A stretch of 64,000 nucleotides of DNA from contig JBDUXZ010000023.1 of the NCBI GenBank assembly GCA_039944855.1, positions 62,001 through 126,000 of the forward strand, written 5' to 3'. Below, in pieces: positions 8,922 through 17,783 of this stretch (position 1 is its first letter; each line of letters opens with the position of its first letter). Position numbers and translations under genes: made by a program. The notes under the pieces are model-generated. The model made no database searches and was not told where the DNA came from. It saw only the letters and a program-made list of their open reading frames with translations. Source of the stretch: Rhodothermales bacterium (lineage in GTDB: Bacteria; Bacteroidota; Rhodothermia; Rhodothermales; JANQRZ01).

Positions 8922-9397
8922 AGGTCCGAGGAATGGTGGCTGGTGGAATGTGGTAGAGGTGCCGTCTCGTCTCACGCGGCGGACGGCGCCGGCCCAGAGG
9001 GGAGAGGCTGTGCAGGCGGCCGTGAGGAGTAGGGGTGGCCGACTTTCGGAGTCAAAATAAGGTGAACAAACGCACTGTGTGCTACTTAGTTCGATAGGGC
9101 ACGAAAACCAGACCCATCGCGGGTTCCGGTCTGAGCCCCGCCTCCGCCTCCGATATGGGGCTAGTGGAGCGCGCCATAGGCGAACGTCGGTGGGTTCGGG
9201 CGCCGCCGAGGGGGACGGCGTATCGCGGCCTCCGAGCCGCCGCTACAAACGTGCGACGAGGGGTGGCATTCGCCACCCCCCGTCGGTTCGAGGTGCTACG
9301 CTTGGACCGGGATTGAGCGGACGCACCCACGGGCGCCCATCCCACGCAAGACCTCGAAGGGTCACGGCCCGGAGAGGGCCGGGTTGTGCCGCGCGGA
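8922..9397. other. 476-bp intergenic region between the two ferritin-like pairs
   Basis: No gene with plausible composition was found on either strand. Near the left end is an A/T-richer patch; its minus-strand reading TTATTTTG (complement of 9053-9060) resembles the Bacteroidota -7 element TAnnTTTG and lies about 130 bp upstream of the gene starting at 8921. A stem-loop at 9254-9285 may end the transcript of the right-hand pair. Confidence 0.5.
9254..9285 (-). terminator. Stem-loop downstream of the second ferritin-like pair
   Basis: A 14-position stem with one mismatch around the tetraloop ATTC (arms 9254-9267 and 9272-9285). In the minus direction it is followed by CACGTTTG, which is only weakly T-rich. 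It lies about 113 bp after the stop at 9398. It could terminate or stabilise that transcript. Confidence 0.5.
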
Positions 9398-10204
9398 TCA
9401 GCCGTCGATGAACGGGCCGGCAATCGCGAGCACGTCGTCCATCGAGAGCGTCTCGTCGAACGCCTCCGTGATCTCTTCCACCGTGTAGCCGGAGAGGGCG
9501 TTGACGAGGTTGACCCCGCCCTGCGTGACGTTGTCTTCCCCGGCGTACACCGGCTGGATCGCCGCGATCGCGCCGGGCTGGGCGTTGGGAATCCATCCCT
9601 GATTGCCGCGGATCCGGCGGACGGCGGCCGCGTGGCGCGCCTCGACGGAGTGGATCTGGAGCGCGGCGGTGAGGTAGGCCGGCGTCGTGATGTTCGCGGC
9701 CTGGCCCTTGTAGGCCCGGACGCCGGTGTCTTCGAACGCCTGCGAGAGCGTGAGGAACGTGGCGTAGTCGCCGAACGGATCGAACGGGCCGCTGCCGGAG
9801 CCGTCGCCGCCGGTGAAGTCGAAGGCGTCGTCATCGAACGAGACGGGCTCGCCGCCGGCCGCGGTGATGGCGCTGGCGAGGAACGCGACGTGCGCGTCCT
9901 CGTCGGCGCTGATCCGCTCGAAGAGCGGGCGGTCGGCGGACTCGATCACGCCGGCGTCGAGCCCGAGGCGGTAGAAGGCGCTCTCGAGGTATTCGAGCGT
10001 GAGGGCGTAGTTGAGGATGTCGACGTCGGTGGCGGGGTCGAACCCGTAGTTCGAGGCCATCACTTTCTTCGCCATGCCGAAGAACGGGAGGGCGACGAGG
10101 GCCGCGCCTGCGCTGTACCGGCCGGCGGTGCGGAGGGCGTCGCGGCGGGAGGTCGGCACGTTGCCGAGGGCGTCGTCGAGGTTGCTAAAGAGATCGGTCG
10201 TCAT
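9398..10204 (-). CDS. Tat-exported ferritin-like protein (copy 2, non-lipoprotein member)
   Basis: 268 aa. A twin-arginine stretch, SRRDALRTAGRYSAG, starts at about residue 19, with a hydrophobic core to about residue 45, giving a Tat-type leader without a lipobox. The PF13668-type ferritin domain keeps all expected metal ligands: Glu in LEYLESAFY, ExxH in DEDAHVAFL, Glu in FEDTGVRAYKG, ExxH in HSVEARHAAA. Long segments match the gene at 7008-7859, including FLTLSQAFEDTGVRAYKGQ against FLLLSQAFEDTGVRAYKGQ. It starts 55 bp after its lipoprotein partner and is surely co-transcribed. The ATG at 10204 is the only sensible start. Confidence 0.86.
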   Translation of the reverse strand: MTTDLFSNLDDALGNVPTSRRDALRTAGRYSAGAALVALPFFGMAKKVMASNYGFDPATDVDILNYALTLEYLESAFYRLGLDAGVIESADRPLFERISADEDAHVAFLASAITAAGGEPVSFDDDAFDFTGGDGSGSGPFDPFGDYATFLTLSQAFEDTGVRAYKGQAANITTPAYLTAALQIHSVEARHAAAVRRIRGNQGWIPNAQPGAIAAIQPVYAGEDNVTQGGVNLVNALSGYTVEEITEAFDETLSMDDVLAIAGPFIDG

Positions 10205-10259
10205 GAGGAGTACGAGCTAGAGGAGCACAGAGAGAGTGGACGGGCGGGCGGAGCGGGGA

Positions 10260-10955
10260 TCACGCGTTGATGGCCCGGATATCGTCGATGATGAAGTCGC
10301 TCGCGGCCGTGAGCACGGCGCTCGGGGCGAGGGCGCGGTCGAGCCCGTTGGCATCGATCACGCCGCTGCCGGCGATCGAATTGGCGGAAAGCAAGCTGGA
10401 GATCACCGACGCATGCCGCGCTTCGACGGAGACGATCTTGCCTGCGATCGTGAGGAACGTGCCGTCGGAGAGGTACTGCCCGGCGCCGTTGTAGGCGGCG
10501 ACGCCGAGGTCCTCGAACACCTGCGCCGTGCCGAGCACGCTGGACCGGCTGGCGAAGTCGATGCTGGTGAAGTTGGGCGTGAGGTTCGGGATCGGCGTCC
10601 CGCCGTTCATCGCGATGGCCGCCTTGAGGAAGTCGCGGTGGATGCCTTCGTGCGCGGCGAGGTCGCGGAGGATGGCCTGCTCGTCGGCGTCGAACGTGGA
10701 CGAGAACGCCGCATTCATCACGACGGTCGCGTAGAAGGCCGCTTCGAGCTGTTCGAGCGCGTAGGCGTAGTTGAGCACGCCGAAGTCGTTCGAGAAGTCG
10801 AGCGTGACGACCCCGTCTTGCATATCGTCGGGGTCGTCGGAATCGCAGCCCGCGGCGACGAGGACGGCGCCGCCGAGGCCGGCGAGCTTGAGGAAGGAGC
10901 GGCGGCTGGCTCGGGGATCGGCCGGCGACGCGAAGGGAGAGGCTAGATCAGACAT
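10260..10955 (-). CDS. Tat lipoprotein with ferritin-like domain (short form)
   Basis: 231 aa from the ATG at 10955 (MSDLASP); an ATG six bases upstream is an alternative. The signal has SRRSFLKLAG and lipobox VAAGC (Cys37), nearly identical to the paralog at 7926-8921. The ferritin domain begins at about residue 50 (FGVLNYAYALEQLEAAFY) and retains ExxH in HEGIHRDFL, Glu in FEDLGVAAYNGAG and ExxH in SVEARHASV. There is no beta-sandwich insert. It is first in its pair and lies 194 bp downstream of the STAND ATPase gene, so the ATPase may be its regulator or head an operon with it. Confidence 0.86.
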   Translation of the reverse strand: MSDLASPFASPADPRASRRSFLKLAGLGGAVLVAAGCDSDDPDDMQDGVVTLDFSNDFGVLNYAYALEQLEAAFYATVVMNAAFSSTFDADEQAILRDLAAHEGIHRDFLKAAIAMNGGTPIPNLTPNFTSIDFASRSSVLGTAQVFEDLGVAAYNGAGQYLSDGTFLTIAGKIVSVEARHASVISSLLSANSIAGSGVIDANGLDRALAPSAVLTAASDFIIDDIRAINA

Positions 10956-11149
10956 GAGCATCGAACGGAGAGTGGGTGGACAGAGGGGGCCGACTCGTCG
11001 CGCAGCAAGGCGGGTCGAAGCGGCGTTCTGTCCAACAGGGCGCAGGGGGGCTTGTTCGCCCCAGATCCCCCGCATTGCGCTCAATCGATGCTCAATCCGT
11101 GCTCACTCCATCCCCCGAGGGCGAATAGGCAGCACACCCCGTTCCCGAC

Positions 11150-13192
11150 TCAGGCGGCGAGTTCCCGCTGCCACAGGGCGGCGACGACGTGCTCGATCCC
11201 ACGCTTGAGGTAGCGGCGGAAGCTGCTGAACGGCATGTCGAGCTGCTCGGCGGCCTCGGCCTGCGTGCGCGCCGGGTCGAGGTAGGTCGCGTCGAGGGCG
11301 AGGTAGTACGGGGCCTCGCGCGGCGTCGCGTTGAGCTCCTCGGCGGCCTCGTTGAGCAGGGCGCGCAGCGCCTCCACCCGGTCGCCGCCGGCCGCTTTTT
11401 CGAGGACGAGGCGGGAGCGCAGGAGCGGGCTGTCGGCGAGGTCGTGGGGGCGGGCGTAGTCGCGGAGCGCGTCGCGGACGGCCTCGCCGAAGTCGGGCTC
11501 GCTGAGGACGACGAGGCGGTCCGGCCGCTCCGGCTCGGCACCCGGCGAGGAGGGCAGCCCGCGCTCGGCGAGGCCTTCGAGCCACACGCCGGGCGGGACG
11601 GCGCGCCAGTCGTGCCCGTACACCCCGAACGCTCGGCCGCCGACCTCGAAACCCGCGTCGGGCAGCCGCTGCAGGCCGACGAAGGTGAAGATCATCGCCC
11701 AGAAATCGGGGTCGGCGCACGGGAGGAACGTGTACGCGAGCCCCTCGGTGCCGAGGTAATGGCGGACGGTGGCGACGAAGATGAGGCTCTGCACGGCCGA
11801 CACGTCCTGATAGTCCTCGCGGTCCATCCAGAACCGGAAGACCGTCGCCCGCTCGCCCGGCCGGAGCGGGGCGTGGGCTTCGAGGTGAGCCCAGGCGGCT
11901 TCGGCGCAGGGGTCGGCCGCGCGCTCCTCGGCCGTCGTCGCGTCGAGGGCGAGGCAGAAGAGGAAGCCGGTCGCGTGGCCGTCCTCGTCGCGGAACACCT
12001 GCACGCGCTCGGGCTGAAGCCGGAACCAGTGCGCGGCGATCTCCGCTGCCGCCTCGCCCTCGTGGCCGCTCACGAGGGCTCGCAGCGCGTCCCACTCGTC
12101 GTCGCGCGGCTGGCCGGAGGTCTGAGGCCGCGCCTTCTGCCACTGCCCGCGGAGTTGAGCGAAGAGCGGCTGCACAATCGGATTGTGGCGGTGGAGAAAG
12201 GTGTAGTCGGCAAGCGTGGCGACCTGCTCGCGCTCGGAGCCGGTGTGGAGGAGGCGGCGGGTGTAGGCGGCGCGGGCGCGGTGGTTGAGCGCGGCGAAGC
12301 GTTCGGGGCGGCGCCAGCGAAGGTCAGCGCCGAGCGTCTCGCGGGCGAGGTCGTGGAGGATGAGCCCGTTCTCGCTGGCCTCGACGAACGAGAGGCCACG
12401 GAGCCACTCGAACGCGGCGTGAGTGTCGTCGCGCTCCAGCAGGTCGGCTAGTAACCCCTCGGTGACGACGCGGACGGTCGCCGCCGCTTCGAGCGCCGCG
12501 TGCTCGGCCTCGTCGTCGATCTCCTGCATGAACCGTGTGAGGAGCGTGCCGACGACGTCGGGCGATTCGTCCACCTGAAACGGCAGGCCCGGCTTCCGCC
12601 GGCAGTGGTCGGCGACGAGGGAGAGGGCGAGGGGGTGGCCGTGCGTGAACCGGAGGACGGCGTCGTGCTCGGCCGTCGGGACGCCCTGCTCTTCGAGGAG
12701 CGCGCGGCCCTCGTCGGGCGTGAGGTTGCGGAGGGGGAGGACGCGCGTGATCTCCTGCCAGCCGAGGTCGCCGCGCCACCCCGCGCTCGGCGCGTAGCGG
12801 CCCGCGAGCACGACGATCCACTCCTCGGACACGGTCGGCAGCAGCTCGTCGCGCAGCCAGTCGTCGAGGGGGTGGAGCGCCTCGTACGTGTCGAGGAGGA
12901 GGACGGCGCGCGCGGCGGGGAGCCCGGCGCCCGAAAGAGCCTGCCGCAGCGCGTCGGGCGCGGCGTCGAGGTCCCGCGCGTCGAGGTACGCGGCCGGGAT
13001 TCCGGACTGCCGCGCGAGGTGCTCGAACTCGCGGAGGAGCGACGTCTTCCCCACCCCGCCGGGTCCGTGGAGGTAGAGCACGTGGAACGGCAGGGAGTCC
13101 GAGCCGAGCGCGTGTTCGAAGACGGCGCGTTCCTCTTCGCGACCGACGAAGAGGGCGTGCCGGGCCGCACGAAGACGGTCTTGCAAGGACAT
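11150..13192 (-). CDS. STAND-type ATPase with C-terminal sigma-70-region-4-like HTH
   Basis: 680 aa. Residues 15-250 form an AAA/NB-ARC-like ATPase: the VGREEE entry motif, Walker A GPGGVGKT with K49, and Walker B AVLLLDTYEAL with D101. A winged-helix and helical region follows (LSFVEASENGLILHDLARETL), then a 250-residue segment of unclear fold. The last 55 residues (ALDATYLDPARTQAEAAEQL, then DMPFSSFRRYLKRGIEHV) look like a sigma-70 region 4 or LuxR-like helix-turn-helix. This is typical of signal-transducing STAND regulators that bind DNA once switched on by ATP and a ligand. It sits directly upstream, same strand, of the ferritin-like pairs. The ligand and target are unknown. Confidence 0.8.
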   Translation of the reverse strand: MSLQDRLRAARHALFVGREEERAVFEHALGSDSLPFHVLYLHGPGGVGKTSLLREFEHLARQSGIPAAYLDARDLDAAPDALRQALSGAGLPAARAVLLLDTYEALHPLDDWLRDELLPTVSEEWIVVLAGRYAPSAGWRGDLGWQEITRVLPLRNLTPDEGRALLEEQGVPTAEHDAVLRFTHGHPLALSLVADHCRRKPGLPFQVDESPDVVGTLLTRFMQEIDDEAEHAALEAAATVRVVTEGLLADLLERDDTHAAFEWLRGLSFVEASENGLILHDLARETLGADLRWRRPERFAALNHRARAAYTRRLLHTGSEREQVATLADYTFLHRHNPIVQPLFAQLRGQWQKARPQTSGQPRDDEWDALRALVSGHEGEAAAEIAAHWFRLQPERVQVFRDEDGHATGFLFCLALDATTAEERAADPCAEAAWAHLEAHAPLRPGERATVFRFWMDREDYQDVSAVQSLIFVATVRHYLGTEGLAYTFLPCADPDFWAMIFTFVGLQRLPDAGFEVGGRAFGVYGHDWRAVPPGVWLEGLAERGLPSSPGAEPERPDRLVVLSEPDFGEAVRDALRDYARPHDLADSPLLRSRLVLEKAAGGDRVEALRALLNEAAEELNATPREAPYYLALDATYLDPARTQAEAAEQLDMPFSSFRRYLKRGIEHVVAALWQRELAA

Positions 13193-13261
13193 AGGCGGGG
13201 GTGGGTGGGTGCGCCCGCCTGAACGTCGGGTCGCGCTATTTGGTTCGATGGCCCCGCCCCG

Positions 13262-14485
13262 TCACCACCGCAGCCACTCGACCTCGACCGGCGTCCCGAC
13301 CGCCGGGTCCTCGATTGCTTCGGGCAAGTGGATCAGCACGTCGGCGCGGAGGACGGAGGAGTAGAGGTTCGAGGCCTGCGCGCCGGTGGGCCGCACGCGC
13401 AGCCGCCCGTCGGCGTCGTGCTCGGCGAGGCCACGGACGAAGTGGTGCAGCCCCGCCTGCTTCGCCACGTCCTCGGCCAGCACGGCAGGCACCGTGCGCA
13501 CCGTCGCAGACCGGCCGAGGAGCGCGGCGAGGGCCGGGCGGACGTACTGCTCGAAGCACACGGCCGACGAGACGGGGTTGCCCGGTAACCCGAAGACGAG
13601 CGTATCGCCGCCCCGTCCACGAGGGCGCGTCCCGAATGCGAGCGGTTTGCCCGGCCGCTGCCGGACCCGCCAGAAGGCCCACGTCACGCCGAGCGCGTCG
13701 AGCACGTCGCGGACCACGTCATACTCCCCCATCGAAACGCCGCCGGAGACGACGACGACATCGGCGTCGAGCGCTACGCCGAGCACGCGGCGGGCGTCGT
13801 CCGCGTCGTCGCGGGCGTGGAGCGGGCCGACGACGGTGCCGCCCGCCGCGACGACCTGCGCGGCGAGCGCCGGCCCGTTCGCGTCGCGGACGTGGCCGGC
13901 CCGCAGCGCCGCTCCTGCCGGCACGAGCTCATCTCCCGTCGCCACGACGGCGACGCGCGGCGGGACGCGCACGGCTAGCTCCGCGAACCCGAGCGTCGCC
14001 GCCATCCCGACGACGGGCGGCGTGACGACGGTGCCGGTCTTGGCCATCGTGTCGCCCGGCTGCACGTCCTGCCCGGCGGGGCGGACGTACTGCCCCGCCG
14101 TCGGCGCGCGGCCGATGAGGACGCGGTCGCCGTCCGGCTCGGTCCACTCGACGGGCGCGACGGCGTCGGCCCCGGCGGGGATCGGCGCGCCGGTCATAAT
14201 CCGTACGCACGTGCCCGGCTCGACGACGACGTCCGGCATCCGCCCGGCCGCGGCTTCGCCGATGACGCGCAGCGTTGCCGTCCCACCGTCGAAGTCGGCT
14301 GTCCGAACCGCAAACCCGTCCATCGCTGAGTTGTCGAACGGCGGGATCGCGTCGCGGCTCACGACGGGTTCAGCGAGCGTCCGCCCGAGGGCGTCGGCGA
14401 GCGGGACGTGCTCGACCGGCTGCACCCACGTCACCGCTGCGAGCACGGTCCGGCGGGCTTCGGCGACGGAGAGGAGCTCGCGCAT
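13262..14485 (-). CDS. moeA: Molybdopterin molybdenumtransferase MoeA
   Basis: 407 aa, normal length. MoeA inserts molybdate into adenylylated molybdopterin to make molybdenum cofactor. Visible signatures are PPFDNSAMDGFAV near the N-terminus, RIMTGAPIPAGADAV, the MoCF-binding-like segment VVATGDELV, SGGVSMGEYD, and FGLPGNPVSSAVCFEQYVRP near the C-terminus. The ATG at 14485 (MRELLSVAEA) is four bases from the recJ stop, so recJ-moeA is an operon. A longer frame upstream of the ATG would overlap recJ and has no family similarity. No other molybdenum cofactor gene is in the window. Confidence 0.95.
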   Translation of the reverse strand: MRELLSVAEARRTVLAAVTWVQPVEHVPLADALGRTLAEPVVSRDAIPPFDNSAMDGFAVRTADFDGGTATLRVIGEAAAGRMPDVVVEPGTCVRIMTGAPIPAGADAVAPVEWTEPDGDRVLIGRAPTAGQYVRPAGQDVQPGDTMAKTGTVVTPPVVGMAATLGFAELAVRVPPRVAVVATGDELVPAGAALRAGHVRDANGPALAAQVVAAGGTVVGPLHARDDADDARRVLGVALDADVVVVSGGVSMGEYDVVRDVLDALGVTWAFWRVRQRPGKPLAFGTRPRGRGGDTLVFGLPGNPVSSAVCFEQYVRPALAALLGRSATVRTVPAVLAEDVAKQAGLHHFVRGLAEHDADGRLRVRPTGAQASNLYSSVLRADVLIHLPEAIEDPAVGTPVEVEWLRW

Positions 14486-14489
14486 GGCG

Positions 14490-16241
14490 TCACGCGCCGG
14501 TGCTCGGGCGCACGTCCTTCGCTTTGAGCTGGAGCTCCGTCCGCCCGTTCCACGTGTTCTCCTCGACGCAGAACGCGAGCTCGACGGGCGTGCCGGTGCG
14601 AACACTTTCGCGGAGCACCGGGAGCCGCTCGGCGAGGCCGAACCCGATCACAGAGTAGACGCCGTGGCCGCTCCGCTGAGCGACGCGCAGGCGAAGGTGG
14701 GTCTGGTCCTTCCCCACCGCCTTTGGCTCGCCGACGAGGCGGAGGTCGCGGCCCCAGAACACCGGCTTCGGGTTGTCCGGGCCGAACGGGCCGAACTGAC
14801 GGAGGACTTGCCAGAACCGCCCGCCGACGCCGTCGGCGATGTGGGCGAGGTCGAGGTGGGCGTCGAGCGCGATCTCGGGTTCGAGGTCGGACGGCTCGAC
14901 GCGCTCGCCGACGGCGGCGCTGAGGGCTTCGCGGAAGGCGGCGAGGTTCTCGAGTGGGAGCGAGACGCCCGCAGCTGCCGCGTGGCCGCCGAAGCCGATG
15001 AGCAGGTCGCTGCACTGCCGGAGGGCGTCGTAGATCGAGACGCCGTCGATCGAGCGGGCGCTGCCGCGCGCGACGCCGTTGTCCCCCGTGAGCATCACCG
15101 TCGGCCGGTAGAACCGCTCGACGATGCGGCTGGCGACGATGCCGATGACGCCACTGTGCCAGTGCGGCTGGTGGAGCACGAGCGCGAACGGATCGCTCGC
15201 GGCGACCTGCGCATCGGCCTCGATGAGCGCTTCGGCGAGCGTGTGGCGGTCGAGCTCCTGCCGCTCGCGGTTGACGGCGTCGAGGTCGGCGGCGAGCTGC
15301 TTGGCTACGGCCGGATCGTCGGCCATCAGGAGGTCCACGGCGCGGCCGGCGTCGCCCATCCGCCCGGCGGCGTTGATGCGCGGGCCGAGCGTGAAGACGA
15401 CGCGCGAGGTCGAGCAGTCGCCGAGGTCGACGCCCGCGACTTCGGCGAGCGCGCGGAGGCCGAGGCGAGGCGCCGAGGCGAGCCGAGCCAGCCCCGCGTG
15501 CATCAGCAGCCGGTTCTCGTCGACGATCGGGACGATGTCGGCGGCGATCGAGACGGCGAGGAGGTCGAGGTAGGGATGCGCGCGCTCCGGCCCGAGGCCG
15601 AGCCGCTGGAGCGTGCCCTGCATCAGCTTGTAGCCGACGCCGCAGCCCGAGAGCCCGGTGAAGGGGTACGCGCAGTCCGGCCGCTTCGGGTCGAGCACGG
15701 CGACGGCGTCGGGGACGGTGTCGAGCGCGGTGTGGTGGTCGCAGATGATGAGGTCGAGCCCGAGCACGTCTTTGGCGTACTTCGCTTCCTCGTGCGCCGT
15801 GATCCCGCAGTCGATCGCGATGACGAGGCTCGCGCCGCGCTCGACGGCCTCGTCGAGCCCCGCCGTGCACAGCCCGTAGCCGTGCTCGAACCGGTTCGGG
15901 ACGAAGTACGTGGCCTCGACGCCGTGCTCGCGCAGGAACAACGTCATCATCGCGGCCGAGGTCGTGCCGTCCACGTCGTAGTCGCCGTAGACCATCACGC
16001 GCTCCCGCTGGGTGATCGCCTCGGCGACGCGGTCGGCGGCGCGGTCCATGTCCCGCATGAGGAACGGGTCGTGGACGGCGTCGAGCGAGGGGCGGAAAAA
16101 GCTGCGTGCCACGTCGAACGAGTCCACGCCACGGAGGACGAGGGCGCGGGCGAGCGCTTCGGGGAGGTCGTTGAGTTGGCGCGCGATCTCGGCGATGGCC
16201 ACTTCGTCGGCCGCCGGGCGCAGGGTCCACCGGTAGTTCAT
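14490..16241 (-). CDS. recJ: Single-stranded-DNA-specific 5'-3' exonuclease RecJ
   Basis: 583 aa. RecJ degrades single-stranded DNA 5' to 3' in recombination and mismatch or base-excision repair. DHH-family motifs are clear: GDYDVDGTTSAAM, IDCGI, ICDHHTAL, then the DHHA1 region with GVIGIVASR and a GFGGHAAAAG glycine motif. The C-terminal OB-like domain ends in EENTWNGRTELQLKAKDVRP. The ATG at 16241 gives MNYRWTLRP, a usual RecJ beginning. A minus-strand TATATTC motif is 62 bp upstream. Confidence 0.95.
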   Translation of the reverse strand: MNYRWTLRPAADEVAIAEIARQLNDLPEALARALVLRGVDSFDVARSFFRPSLDAVHDPFLMRDMDRAADRVAEAITQRERVMVYGDYDVDGTTSAAMMTLFLREHGVEATYFVPNRFEHGYGLCTAGLDEAVERGASLVIAIDCGITAHEEAKYAKDVLGLDLIICDHHTALDTVPDAVAVLDPKRPDCAYPFTGLSGCGVGYKLMQGTLQRLGLGPERAHPYLDLLAVSIAADIVPIVDENRLLMHAGLARLASAPRLGLRALAEVAGVDLGDCSTSRVVFTLGPRINAAGRMGDAGRAVDLLMADDPAVAKQLAADLDAVNRERQELDRHTLAEALIEADAQVAASDPFALVLHQPHWHSGVIGIVASRIVERFYRPTVMLTGDNGVARGSARSIDGVSIYDALRQCSDLLIGFGGHAAAAGVSLPLENLAAFREALSAAVGERVEPSDLEPEIALDAHLDLAHIADGVGGRFWQVLRQFGPFGPDNPKPVFWGRDLRLVGEPKAVGKDQTHLRLRVAQRSGHGVYSVIGFGLAERLPVLRESVRTGTPVELAFCVEENTWNGRTELQLKAKDVRPSTGA

Positions 16242-16302
16242 TCCCGCCAGGTTGAGTGCTCATTCACGTCGGTCCGCGTGTCAAAAGACAGCGGGGCGGC
16301 AG

Positions 16303-16309
16303 GAATATA
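16303..16309 (-). promoter_or_regulatory. Candidate promoter motif TATATTC upstream of recJ
   Basis: Read on the minus strand the site is TTATATTCC, in a GC-rich context, 62 bp before the recJ start. The same heptamer appears at 24254-24260 and 25626-25632 upstream of plus-strand genes. The repetition suggests a local promoter element, but no transcript start is known. Confidence 0.35.
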
Positions 16310-16350
16310 ACCGCACCCTCCGGCGGGGTCGTGTCACCGCGCCCCGCGCC

Positions 16351-17532
16351 TCAGAACAGCTCGACGAGGTAGGCCGCGCCCGGCCGGCCCTCGGCGGCGC
16401 TGCCGATGACGGCGGCGCGCCCGGCCTGATCGACGGCGCTCCCGAACGCCCACTCGCCGACGTCCATCACCTGCTGCTGCACCCACCCTGCCTCGGGCAG
16501 ATATGCGAACGCGTAGACGACGCGGTCGATGTTGAACGTCAGCCCGATCTGCTCGCTGTAGCCAACGACGAGCGCGCGGTCGCCGTCGAGCGTGACGGCC
16601 GTCCCGAACGAGCCGTCGCGGTAGGGCACGCTCGGCACGAGCGTCGCGATCCGCCGCCAGGCCCCGCTCCCGCTCCGGTGGTAGAAAACGGCGGTGCCGG
16701 AGCGGTTCGGCCCGGAGCGACTGTGACCGACGAGAAGGCGGTCGCCGTCGAGGTCGGCGTGGACGTCGAAGCTCTCGACGCCGCCGATTCGTGCTGCCTC
16801 GGCCCACACGCCCGCGCTGTCGCGCTCGAAGACGTAGACCGTGCCCGTGCCCTTCGGGTCGTAGGGCGAGGCTGTGACGAGGGCGCGGTCGCCGTCGAGG
16901 TCCGCCGCGCTGCCGAAGATGCCGGCGGCCGTGCCGCCGCTGCCTTCGAGTCGGGCGATGCGCTGCCAGCGGCCGGCGGCGTCGCGCTCGAAGAGGTACG
17001 CCGCGCCGCCGTAGGCCTGCCGCGCCGGGTCGCCGCCCGTCGTGACGAGGGCGCGGTCGCCGTCGAGGGCGATCGAACGGGCGAAGACCCCTTCGGTCTG
17101 ATCGGGCTCGGCGATGAGTTTTGCCGCTTCGCGCCACGTGCCCGTGCTGTCGCGCTCGAAGACGTACGCCGCATTCGGCCGCCGGGGATCGACGACCTCG
17201 CCGCCCGCCGCGACGAGCGCGCGGTCTCCGCTGAGCGCCACGGCCCGGCCGAAGAAGTCGCCCGGCTCGCAGTCCATCGGTGCCAGACGCGCCGCTTCGA
17301 CGAATACGTCGCTCGTGTCGCGCTCGAAGACGTACGCTGCGCCCGCGTTGGCTCCGCACGCCGCTTCGCCCGTGGCGCCGACGAGCACCCGGCTGCCGTC
17401 GCGGTCGAGGGCGACGGCGGCGCCGAAGTGGTTGCCTGCGGTCGTGTCCGCGTGGGCGAGGGCGCGGATCTGTGCATGGGTCACGCCGGGCACCCACAGG
17501 GCGAGCAGGAGCAGGGTTCGGACGTGATGCAT
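16351..17532 (-). CDS. Secreted FG-GAP-type beta-propeller protein
   Basis: 393 aa from the ATG at 17532 (MHHVRTLLLLALW); a GTG two codons upstream is also possible. A signal peptide ends in THAQ. The rest is about seven repeats of the pattern ...GDFFGRAVALSGDRALVAAGG...AYVFERD, each about 50 residues, the FG-GAP/integrin-alpha-like propeller pattern. Such proteins are exported; binding partners are usually unknown. No lipobox, membrane anchor or T9SS tail is visible. It precedes recJ by 109 bp on the same strand but is probably independent of it. Confidence 0.8.
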   Translation of the reverse strand: MHHVRTLLLLALWVPGVTHAQIRALAHADTTAGNHFGAAVALDRDGSRVLVGATGEAACGANAGAAYVFERDTSDVFVEAARLAPMDCEPGDFFGRAVALSGDRALVAAGGEVVDPRRPNAAYVFERDSTGTWREAAKLIAEPDQTEGVFARSIALDGDRALVTTGGDPARQAYGGAAYLFERDAAGRWQRIARLEGSGGTAAGIFGSAADLDGDRALVTASPYDPKGTGTVYVFERDSAGVWAEAARIGGVESFDVHADLDGDRLLVGHSRSGPNRSGTAVFYHRSGSGAWRRIATLVPSVPYRDGSFGTAVTLDGDRALVVGYSEQIGLTFNIDRVVYAFAYLPEAGWVQQQVMDVGEWAFGSAVDQAGRAAVIGSAAEGRPGAAYLVELF

Positions 17533-17783
17533 GGGCACAGGATAGGGAGGACGAGCGGGGGGGCGAGCGCGGTTCCCCGGATCGCCGGGTTGATAGGTAA
17601 CGCGCAGCCCTCGACATGTCGTGCCCGGTCGGCCGTGCCGCGTCGGCTGTCGTAATTAGTCCGACGCGGCCTGTAGCTTCGTAATTAAGTTGCAAACGTT
17701 TATTCCGGTGGCCGCAGGTTGAAGCCTTGCGGGATTTCCTCACTTCGTCTGACCGAGCCGCTCACCGTTTTCTCCTCGTGCCT
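17533..17783. other. Intergenic region with divergent genes, AT-rich patch
   Basis: This 251-bp gap separates the minus-strand propeller gene from the plus-strand patatin gene, so promoters for both should lie here. The only notably A/T-rich part is 17650-17705, which has the octamer CGTAATTA twice, 31 bp apart. I cannot define promoter boxes with confidence. Confidence 0.4.

Noticed and set aside
13386-16310. 974-codon plus-strand open frame opposite moeA and recJ
   Set aside because: It spans two well-supported genes on the other strand and encodes no domain; a compositional shadow.
16351-17532. Repeats in the propeller gene as a DNA repeat array or CRISPR
   Set aside because: The periodicity is at protein level (about 50 residues per FG-GAP blade), with diverged DNA and no constant spacer.
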